Source: Nymphalis io (taxonomy: Eukaryota; Arthropoda; Insecta; Lepidoptera; Nymphalidae). From it: 64,000 nucleotides of DNA. The stretch lies in contig NC_065899.1 of assembly GCF_905147045.1 (NCBI RefSeq), forward strand, positions 4,042,501-4,106,500, in the 5' to 3' direction. Numbering within the stretch: position 1 is the first letter of the stretch; the number at the start of each line of letters is the position of its first letter. The notes beneath the pieces were generated by a model that saw only the letters and a list, made by a program, of their open reading frames with translations, did no database searches and was not told where the DNA came from. The translations under genes were made by a program, and so were the position numbers. This document shows, in pieces, positions 46,154 to 54,962 of the stretch.

Positions 46154-47365
46154 GTAGTAGCTTATTACATAACATAATCATGTAAAATGACAGTGCTTAC
46201 TTGAATAAAATGTATTTTTTTATTTTTATTTAGCTAGTTCGTGTAAATATAAAGCCATATATGATATTAAAACCCTTGTCGTATTATGTAAATCACGATT
46301 TATATATGTAGTTACGTAATAAGAGCATTAAAAACAGTAAAGAATGCAGCACGTGCGTACTATTACATTGTAACTATACTAAAATTGGCATTGGTAATAA
46401 ATTATTGCTAGATTGTGTCATAGCTTGCAATGCAATTAGTAATGGCGTCATAAACATAATACATAAAAATATTTAAAAAAAAACATATATTATGCAATAA
46501 CACATTAATCGAACTTACATTCGAATATAGTATAATCGTAATTATACGAATGATATAATTAAATTTTAAATAAGATTAATAAATATTTTTTTAAACTGAT
46601 TATAAATTTTCAAACATTTTTTTATTTATATCTTAGGCACAGTATCTTTAACAACAGTACAACAATTTTAATGTACACGTGTAATATGTATACGAGTAGA
46701 TTGTCAAAGGTTTTTCACGATATTAAATAAATATATTACAAAATATTTATAACGAGCCTTTCAGGAAGTGATCCAATATTCTATTCAAATATTTTTAAAA
46801 ACAATTATAATTTATTCTATTGTTATAAAATAATAAATCTTTGGAAGGAATATTTCTTGAAAAACAACAAACATAAAGCGTGGCATTACTAAACCGAGCG
46901 TTAAAAAATTATAAATAATATGTAAAATACGTCACAATGTGAACAAAGACTTGATGAAAATACGTACTATTGACACCGTAGTATCTATTGTTGCTACATA
47001 ATAAAACATGTGGCTCTAGTAAGCTGGTCTATCCATAGACCAGGTTACTAGGGCCAAAAAAACATGTTAAAGGAGAATAACGAGACTGGAATTAAAAAAA
47101 TATATAAAGCGAAGTACCTTGAGTACAAATAGAATATTTTCTAAGAATTTTTATATAAAAAATTAGTTACTGTAAGGCAGCGATCACAAGTTTTAATTGA
47201 TTTCATTATAAGTATTCAAGTGAATTGTCTATTCAACGCAACTTATTTCGAATTACAATCCAATGAGAGAGTATAAAGATTAGGAATAACATTTTTGCAT
47301 GGAAGTTTTCGTAGTACAATATTTATCAAAAGCATAATAATAATATATAAGTTGTTTTAAAAAAT
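46154..47365. other. AT-rich non-coding, nothing recognised
   Basis: Only a short inverted word around 47010-47050 (GTAAGCTGGTC ... GACCAGGTTAC) stands out. Confidence 0.45.
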
Positions 47366-47520
47366 AACTAGCTTCCTCCCGCAAAATCACTCGCATGTGA
47401 GTGGGGGGAGACAGGTGTTAGCTATCTCCATTCGAAATTTCATCCAAATCCGTCCAGCCATTTTTACGTGATTGAGTAACAAACATCCAAAGTTTCACAT
47501 TTATAATATAACTAGGATCA
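47366..47520 (+). mobile_element. Short element E copy, full outline
   Basis: AACTAGCTTCCTCCCGCAAA, GTGAGTGGGGGGAGACAGG, TTTCATCCAAATCCGTCCAG, CCATTTTTACGTGATTGAGT, AACAAACATCC and ATAATATAACTAGGATCA. This is the very common lepidopteran repeat that ends TTTATAATATTAGTAGGAT. Its class (MITE, SINE or LINE tail) I cannot tell. Confidence 0.82.
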
Positions 47521-47774
47521 TAAAACTATGATTATTTTCTTAAATACTTTAAAAATACATGTTATACCGAACAATCTCAGATAGACGCTATTCTGCAATA
47601 GAAATAGTTTCTATATTAAAAAGGCTCGTATGTAAATATTACATTCATATTGTATTCCACTTGTGGTCTGGGTAGCCACCTACACACTCGTTACAACGCC
47701 AAATATGAAAACTTTTTATTGCACTAATTTGAAGGGTCGATAGTAGTATAGTGTACATGCATGAAGTAACCTGG

Positions 47775-47972
47775 ACTTGGATATATCTCACTGCTGGGCA
47801 ACGGCCTCCTCTCCTCTTGAAGAAAAGGTTTGTAGCTTATTCCACCACGCTATTCCAGTGCGAATAGGGGAATACATACAGGTTTTCTCACGATGTTTTC
47901 TCTTACTGAGTCTAAGATAAATTATAAAGAAAAATGAAGGATATGAAAACTCAGTGCTGCCCGGGTTTGATT
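47775..47972 (-). mobile_element. Metulj SINE, old, partial head
   Basis: On plus: CTCACTGCTGGGCAACGGCC, AGCTTATTCCACCACGCTAT, GGTTTTCTCACGATGTTTTC, GCTGCCCGGGTTTGATTCAG. The box A end is missing. Confidence 0.82.
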
Positions 47973-48049
47973 CAGTCAATATATAACGATCACGTCGAAA
48001 TCACACTTGGATATATATAGTTCGATGACTTTTTTATTTCTTGATCGAT

Positions 48050-48145
48050 TGCCTGATTACTACTTTTTACTATACTAAATTTTGTACCAGTTCTTATAGA
48101 TATGATTTATATTATAAGCGATTGCTTGATTGCTACTTTTTAACT
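48050..48145 (+). repeat. 49-bp exact repeat copy 2, bracketed by an imperfect direct repeat
   Basis: The 49-mer at 48072-48120 (copy of 46105-46153) lies between GATTGCCTGATTACTACTTTTT (48048-48069; two mismatches to the other) and GATTGCTTGATTGCTACTTTTT (from about 48119). The layout is that of a duplicated target with a filler segment between the two copies. Confidence 0.8.
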
Positions 48146-48320
48146 GCTTGGGTATGATTATAGACAAAATATAATGTTGTAAGTGTAAATCTTTGAAATG
48201 TAAATAAGACAAGTTTCGTGTATTTCATTTTATTCTCTTGCTTGTTCTTAACTGGCCAATATATTTTGATACGGTTTTCATATGACACATTTATATTGTG
48301 ATCTGAATGTGTCGGTTAAA

Positions 48321-48400
48321 ATTCTGCCACATGTAGTTAAACACCAAATCTTCTCCTTGAGTGGAGGTCTAGCAAAAGGACATTAATAGGCTGTTATCTT
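48321..48400 (+). mobile_element. Metulj SINE, 3' fragment, old
   Basis: TTCTGCCACATGTAG, ACCAAATCTTCTCCTTGAGT and AAAGGACATTAATAGGCTGT, then a tail start TTATCTTAC. Confidence 0.65.
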
Positions 48401-48407
48401 ACATTTA

Positions 48408-48539
48408 TTGGCCTGCAGCTTCGCCCGCGTGTTAGTGGGAGAGGGGTAGTAGCTTCAAAAATTAGTTCCATAGTTTAGCCTTGAAAGCGTAACCGGCAAG
48501 CAGAGATAATATTGCATTTATAATATTAGTATAGAATTA
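48408..48539 (+). mobile_element. Short element E copy, diverged
   Basis: CCTGCAGCTTCGCCCGCGTG at the 5' end and TTTATAATATTAGTATAGAA at the 3' end bracket a diverged middle. It directly follows the Metulj fragment. Confidence 0.72.
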
Positions 48540-51299
48540 ATAATAGAAAATCAATTTTAATATTTCATAGTTACGTCATCGTAAGATGTTTCTGGCTCGT
48601 TTACGTTGCAGCGGTTAAATTATAAAAGGTATATAAAACTAATTTTCTTGTTAAAAGCTTTTTCTTGTAAAAAAACTATCAAAATGTGCTTGACGCTTGT
48701 AAACGCCTCTATATTTAGAATGAACCTGAAATTTAATTTGCCTCAACATATTGCCACGAAGGATGTTTTAGCATAAGTCTAATCAAGTGTTGTTTGATTT
48801 CGAAAAAAAAATAACTTAATAACAGGACCTATTAATATATTATATAATATCTTGTGGGATTATATCGTTGCAGTCCTTGATAAAGTTAATGATATTAACA
48901 CAAAGACTTGAGACGTTTTACGATCGTCCTACAATTTACGATTTACATAAGAGTACTTTATACACCCGTATTGCACAATATATTAGTTCAATATATTTTA
49001 TGTAAATATAGTTTTTATAATCATAATAATAGAGATCAAAATGTTTTAATAAAATAATATTTTTATTTTATTTCCAAATTGATCAACATGCCTCTTAAAA
49101 TGCAATAAATTTAACTTTAATGGGTAAGCTATAAGAGCATACTATGCGTGGTATTTTTCGTAAATAATAAAATATGGATTTTATTGTATTATTAAAAATT
49201 AATTTCCATAAAAGGAATTAGAAGTTATAAATTTTATTAATGTATTAAAAAGCCTTCGATTCAATGTCACTAATAGCAATTATCTCTCATAGTGCTTTAG
49301 AGCATTAAAACGGAAATAAAATTTTGCTAAATTTTTAATTATTATTTTCCGAAATTAATAATTTATGCGAAGTTTACGTATAACGAATCGACATGATTTT
49401 GTTTAAGATTTTCATAATTTTTATTTATTTTTCTTAAACTAAACCTTCTCTTAAAGCATTTATTAGATATATAAATTGTAATAAGATAAAGAAGCGTTGT
49501 AAGTTGTTCCTAATGGTAACGCATTTTCAACTTACGATAACTAGTACACCCATAAATATATTCAAAGACAAACGGTCGACGGTTGATGATATATTAAACA
49601 AAAATTACCTAGTCACTGAAGCCAGCTGACCACACAACTACAAAGCAGTTCTCGAGGAACACACACGCGCATTTTCCCCCAGTCCATATGTTTGAACTGT
49701 CTGCCTCTGTTTTCAACCTACTCTCGGAGCCGACTAGGTGCTAATCGTAGAACTCACGCATATGCAGTATCGTACCTGTTAAGCATACTCAACCCTGTTT
49801 ATTCTTTGAGTTACGTTTCTCCCGTAAACGGCTTCTTCCGGCCAGATTATTGGAATCGCCTTTTGGTTACCGACCGACTACTTCATATCGATAAAAAAGC
49901 GAAATTTGTCGAGGGGTCTGTTTAAAAGAATTCCTTCATGGAAACTCAAATCTAACTCCTTACTTAAATGGTATGGTAAAATATGCCGCTTAATAAAAAT
50001 AAATGCCAGTTTAAAAAGTCATCAAATATTTTGATGCTTCACATACACGCGTCGATTTCAAAATTATGAACTTAATCCTATAATAAAAAGGCAGTCATTT
50101 GCCTAATCTTTACAAACAACGTTGGCATAAAATGCAGTCCGTATGGCCCTGTCGAATACATTGAAATATAAAGTTAAATTTAAGTTGAAAATTCTACAAT
50201 TTGGAATTTTGTTACAAGTAACCAATAAAATAAACCTCAATTAAGTATGTTACACGAACCTAACAAAATTAAGACTTATTAATATATATATATATTATTA
50301 AAAATAGTTTTGATATTTTATAATTCATAAAGAGTACAAGAATTGTCTGGCTTGAACTGGATTTTTTAATCCGTAAGAATATTTTTTTTATAGGAGATAA
50401 AGTAATAAAAATGAGTTTCGAGTTAAATATGATTTAATTTCGTAATTTTTCTTAGCAATTATATGATTTCGTTTTCAGCATCTGAATAATTATAAATATA
50501 GACACGGCATTACATAAACGGTGTCATATAACAAATTTATCGTTTATTTAAGCGCATACATCGTAAACTATTTTTACACTTCGTTTGGAATGTATCTATG
50601 TCATTTATACGTATTGTCGACTATAAGAACATCAATGAAATTATGGAATCTAAGGTTACGTCCACACTAAACGTCGAAAGCAACATCGAAACATTAGCAT
50701 ATACTGGATTTAAATAGACACTGGGCGTAGGGTACACTATGTTTTATAATTCAGTTATTTGTCTTATGTTAAACAATTTTCATCTACTCACAGTTTACAG
50801 ACATAAACTTAACATTCTAGATACAATGCGAACACAAGGTCATACACTGCCACCACACTATGGCACAGATCTTAATAAAAATATTAAATATTACAATGTC
50901 CTTTATCATTTAGAAAAAGTTATGCAACTTTAGCGGTACAGTACGTGAACAATGGTGTCTTTAATTTAGCTAAGTAACGGAATGTAGATTAAAATGTATC
51001 ACGGAATATTATGACTTAGGTTGTTCCATTAAAAATAAAGATACCATTTTACGTCGAACAGTCGGATTTAGGACCAGAAGAGATTCGAAACCTATCACTC
51101 ACAAACAAACACTTAAAAATAATATGTACAAAACGCACAAATCATACATTTAGTTCAATCCAAACATGAAATTAATATATAAACATAAAGACAGACGTTT
51201 TTGGTGGAGGCAGAAAGAAATCTAGGTCATACATACATATCAACTGTGGCTAATCACAAGAGAGCAGTTGGTCGGATTAAATACCCCTTTTTAAATACA
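48540..51299. other. AT-rich flank 3' of the FGF gene; island at 49560-49930
   Basis: The island is unusually mixed (CTCTCGGAGCCGACTAGGTG, CGGCTTCTTCCGGCCAGATT, CGACCGACTACTTCATATCG) and contains an unassigned 77-codon plus frame. It could be regulatory or an unrecognised exon. 50280-50300 is a TA run. The rest is AT-rich. Confidence 0.4.
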
Positions 51300-52043
51300 A
51301 AACATTTTAATACAACTTTACACTAACATCTACGCTTACAAATTTTTGATTAACGATTTTTTTCGATAAATAAGTAAACAAGTTTAGTATATTTACAAGC
51401 AGATAACACGATCCGTACTAAATTAACAGTAAAGCATTAAATAATAATACACTGAGAATTGACGTAAAGGCGCTGTAACTATATCATGGCGAGCCAGCCG
51501 GAGCAATCGAGGTTCGGAAACTTAAACGTTGTCATCAAGAGGTTTGTCGCAAGGAACGGACAAATGTCGACACATATTAATAACGACGCGCCGCATAGTT
51601 TCCACGTCGCGTACAAGCATCAAAGTTCAGCGGTGGTCTGTCGGAACACTCGTGACTAGCGAGACTACTATTTGCTCTTTCCACAGAAAAACTTTTTTCC
51701 TTTTAGAGCACGAGTCCGAGCGCAGGCACAAGAGCAAACGAGCGCCACGATGTTACACGACCTTAAGGAATTTCACAGCTACAAACGTCGTCCCTCGGCT
51801 CGGCTTTTTCTCCTCAATCAAATGTTTGCTCTCTCTCTCGCTTCAGCTACCATTCATGCGACGTTTGAAACGCCGCGGCCATCGCGGCCGTGTGCTAACC
51901 TAACGCTATCCAGTCCTCGTCACTGTAATAATACTGCGGTAGTTGACTAATACTCTGTCCACTCACAAGGTCCATCGACAGCTGGCAACGAAACGCGCGA
52001 AGCGTTGAAGCGTAAATGAGCTGCAAATGATGAGACGCGTCGT
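51300..52043 (-). other. Probable FGF 3' UTR
   Basis: Sequence immediately 3' of the FGF stop codon. It is GC-richer than the surroundings as far as about 51480, then becomes AT-rich. In the mRNA sense there is a UGUAAAUA Pumilio-type site at 51397-51390. The first poly(A)-signal-like hexamer is ATTAAA at 51311-51306; the next canonical AATAAA is at 50548-50543, so the UTR could be about 0.75 or 1.5 kb. Plus-strand open frames in this block (51486-51662, 51529-51903, 51672-51950) overlap in different frames and match no family I recognise; I treat them as chance. Transcript ends are inference. Confidence 0.4.
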
Positions 52044-52406
52044 CTACGTGCCTTCGCAGTTCCTTCGCCTCGGATGCCTGCTGTGGCGATGGCGGACGTG
52101 ATATGAGGGTGGCTTATTAGGGTTTTGCGATGGAAGCCGAAGTCTACGCTGCGGACGAAATTTGGGCAGGTCGCCGGCAATCATAGTGTTGTGCCTGTTT
52201 ATATCGAAGTCGTGGGCTTTCTTCATGAACGAGAAGCATTTGTGCTGACGTTCGGGTAAGTGACTTTTCCCGCGCCTCACCTGGGCCCCTCGCCTGTTGA
52301 ACCCTATGTAACGGTCTTCGTTTTTCACTAAGTGATATCTGTTGTAGCCGTCTACAAACTCTTCTTTGAAAAGGCAGTTCGGTTGTCTCTCCGCTTGAAG
52401 CCGCGT
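52044..52406 (-). CDS. FGF-family growth factor, terminal coding exon
   Basis: This exon encodes the C-terminal 120 residues of a secreted fibroblast growth factor, a ligand for a receptor tyrosine kinase that acts with heparan sulfate. Seen: an acceptor (taacag) ends just before 52406, the frame is open for 120 codons, and TAG is at 52046-52044. By exon residue, CLFKEE is at 11-16, DGYNRYHL at 19-26, YIGFNRRG at 33-40 and KCFSFMKK at 56-63. These match the FGF core pattern of a conserved Cys, Glu, YN-Y, an aromatic-G-basic-G strand and a final F-F-M/L strand. After the core comes a basic tail (84-120) rich in Arg and His. The YIGFNRRG...FSFMKK ending looks more like FGF8/17/18 or insect pyramus/thisbe than FGF1/2, but branchless is not excluded, so no symbol is given. 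FGF identity is confident; the subfamily is inference. An out-of-frame reading of the same strand (51947-52180) is a shadow. Confidence 0.93.
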   Translation of the reverse strand, partial: TRLQAERQPNCLFKEEFVDGYNRYHLVKNEDRYIGFNRRGAQVRRGKSHLPERQHKCFSFMKKAHDFDINRHNTMIAGDLPKFRPQRRLRLPSQNPNKPPSYHVRHRHSRHPRRRNCEGT

Positions 52407-52524
52407 CTGTTAATAAAAAAAATTATTGTTATCTTTCTTGAAAGAATACAGAAATAAAAATACGTAAGTGTATATTTAATTTTAGAAACTAAATAAACTT
52501 GATTTAAGTAAAATTATTTATTAC
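52407..52524 (-). other. Short FGF intron (118 bp, phase 0)
   Basis: It begins gtaata and ends ttattaacag in the minus-strand sense, and is AT-rich between the two GC-richer exons. It sits at the position of the conserved last intron of FGF genes. Removing it keeps the frame with no stop. Confidence 0.88.
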
Positions 52525-52634
52525 CAGTCGCCTGCCGACTAGTCGGGAACGGTTGAAGCACAGGTACATATCCTGTACCGGTGAATGGATGAGCAGGTCT
52601 AAGCTTAAACCGCGTGTGCTGATGGTGAGATTCG
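52525..52634 (-). CDS. FGF-family growth factor, penultimate coding exon
   Basis: A 110-nt internal exon joined in frame to the terminal exon. Seen: it follows ...attgttgcag and ends before gtaata. Read from its third base it encodes 36 residues, starting NLTISTRG and continuing to DMYLCFNRSRLVGRRL. The YLCFN (residues 23-27) matches the FGF strand that usually reads YLAMN or YICMN. Known of the family: many vertebrate FGF genes have a middle exon of about 104-107 nt that enters in phase 1 and leaves in phase 0, just after this strand. Here 110 nt = 2 + 36 codons gives exactly those phases. The splice joins ...GRRL to TRLQAERQPNC, placing the conserved Cys about ten residues into the next exon. 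The preceding exon, with the first beta strands and the secretion signal, was not found. This is therefore a partial gene model. Confidence 0.92.
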
Positions 52635-54364
52635 CTGCAACAATAATGAAATTCCAGTTATTTTTTAACATATTAAGTATATGAATTATAAAATAATAAA
52701 TAGATGCATAAGACTAATTATTAACATGCCCAATTATATTATACGGTAAGAATTATATGCAGAGATTAATATTAATCGCTCATAACATAAATATCTACTG
52801 TACATCATAATATATCCCTGCTTGAAATCACGCCGCTAGTGGTCACATCGTAAATTCAATTATATGCATTCATACATAACCAAAAGAGAGGCTTAGGCGC
52901 AACAAACTAATCGTTAATGATATTTGAACACTTACAAAGTACAAAAATAAAATGTCAATAAATATTAATCTATTGCTGGACATCGAATACACGGATTAAG
53001 ATCGGATTACATACATCTCTATGTAAATTTGTTTTTTTTTTCTGGAATTTGATAATTTCTAACAAAGTTATAATAAAAGCTATTCGAAGGAAATTTATTA
53101 CTACAGGTTGGATGGAAATTTGGCTTTACATAATTCATTTTATATATATTATAATCGCAAATGAAAAATAAGAGGAACGACAAAACATAGTCAACCAATT
53201 ATATTTTGTAATGTGCTTCCAATTTTACTAGATGGCGCTCTTATCTCAAGTTGTAAAAATTATTGACATTGATCCTTCTGCCCCATTCAAATGATTAAGA
53301 TTTGTATAATCAGTGAAAAAACAATCAGCCAAATGCAACAAAGTAGCGAGCTAAAACTATATATATCTACATAAAAAATTTGTAAATAAACACAATCACT
53401 ACACAATTATAATTCTGTGAAAGTTAACACTTTATACATTTATATAAATTATTCTGAAAATATTTAAAATACGGTGTAAGTACATGAAATAGTTAAATCG
53501 AATGAATGAAGACCTAAAACAGATAGTTAAATGTTAAAATTGTTATCAGATTTCTATAAACGCTAAAAGGAAGTTCCCATGTCATCGAAATCCGTGTCAT
53601 GTAAGCCTACCCCGGTCATCGATTAGATAACATAAGAGAGGAAAGTTGGAGTATGGAATTCGATGACCAAACGCGATGGGACGCTAATAAAAAGAATTAA
53701 TAAAAATAAAAAGTACAGACGACCGCCAGTGACACGGACCATGTCATTTCAATTAACATTAAAAGAAATAAAACCCTTCGAGCCGGTGCATCAAGACCAT
53801 AAATTTGTTATAATTTCGATAGTCCCGGAGTGTGTGAATGTGATAACACAGTGTACGGTTTAATGGTATGCTAGTACGTTTATCTTTCGCCTGTTTCTTT
53901 GACCTATATCATTGATTTGATTGAATAACGGATTCATTTGAGATAATTAGTAATTTAAAAAAATAGAAATATATAAATAATGTTATTATTATCTATTATA
54001 AAACGACGTAGAGACAGATATATAAAGCCACAATGTCTACGAATAATGTTCTTAATGAAGTACCATAGTCTTATGCTATTTGAATAAACTCACAAAATAT
54101 TGTTTATTAAATGATAAGAGTTGTAAACATTGATAAAAATTGTTATAAAGGGGCTTATAAGGTAATCCAAATAATTAAGTACGCATAATTTTTTATTTGT
54201 TTGTATATGTCTTTGTGACGCAGAAAATACATAATTCTATAACAATCCGTACTACATTAGTTATTTATTTAAAAATTAAAAAAATGTTAGTGTTATGATT
54301 TCAAATTCTAATAAATAAGTAACTTTTTTGTAATGACAGCTTTTAATAATTAACAATATATTTT
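52635..54364. other. Probable FGF intron, no further exon recognised
   Basis: AT-rich with patches at 53575-53640 and 53720-53860. I looked on the minus strand for an exon encoding the first FGF strands and ending in phase 1 and did not find one. A 66-codon plus frame at 53663-53863 has no family features. Confidence 0.45.
53227..53238 (+). promoter_or_regulatory. ACTAGATGGCGC motif in probable FGF intron
   Basis: The same 12-mer as at 22332-22343 but in the opposite orientation, about 600 bp 5' of the penultimate FGF exon. It fits the CTCF core pattern. A single short match; function is inference. Confidence 0.3.
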
Positions 54365-54570
54365 AGGATTGCAAGCAAATGGACTACCTGATGGTAAGTG
54401 CTCATTTTCCGCCATGAAATTGGCAATACAAGAAGTATATCCCTCTACCGTTAATGCATTCTAATATGTAATGATCTAAGATGCTATATCATTTGTGCTT
54501 GTGGCTGGCTCGCCCTTCTAACAAGGACACAACAATATCGAGTGCACACTAACCTTTCTGATGATAATCT
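54365..54570 (-). mobile_element. Lep-A copy, old
   Basis: ACTACCTGATGGTAAGTGCT, CATTTGTGCTTGTGGCTGGC and AACAAGGACACAACAATATC follow the family on minus with heavy divergence. Confidence 0.72.
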
Positions 54571-54595
54571 CATTGCTCATTGCTCATTGCTCATT
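54571..54595 (+). repeat. Heptamer tandem repeat (CATTGCT)n
   Basis: Three full CATTGCT units plus a partial one at the edge of the old Lep-A copy. Confidence 0.8.
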
Positions 54596-54758
54596 CTTTA
54601 ATTTTGAAGAAACAGCACATAAATTTCTTTCGTTATTTACAATAATTCCGTAATTGTACCTTACGGATGTATGTGTAATTTTTCTTTAAATAAACAGAAT
54701 GAAGCCAATTTTACGATGTTAATACTTCATGTTTCAAGTTACAACGTGTATGATTCTC

Positions 54759-54959
54759 TCAAATACTCCGACACAAACACTTACTCGAAGGCGGACAAAC
54801 ATAACCCAGTCCGCCAATGGGCCATATTTCTTTCGTAACATAAAAAAACGTAAACATTGCCCAACCTTCGTAATAGACATAAGCTAATTTTTGAAAAGAC
54901 AACGTAATCTCGTCTCCACAAAACCAACATGACACTTTGATCGCACCGACTATTGTATA
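54759..54959 (-). other. 66-codon open stretch, unassigned
   Basis: On minus, TAA (54962-54960) is followed by 66 open codons to TGA at 54761-54759. The translation is rich in Trp, Tyr, Phe, Cys and Gly (VSCWFCGDEITLSFQK, WPIGGLGYVCPPSSK). A strong donor-like GTAAGT follows CCTTCGA inside it. It is more complex than its flanks but is not an FGF strand pattern and has no early ATG. It may be an exon, a transposon scrap or conserved non-coding DNA. Confidence 0.2.
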
Positions 54960-54962
54960 TTA

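Noticed and set aside
51529..51903. 124-codon plus-strand frame in the GC-rich block
   Set aside because: It overlaps two other open frames, has no recognisable domain, lies antisense to the likely FGF 3' UTR, and GC-rich DNA has fewer chance stops.
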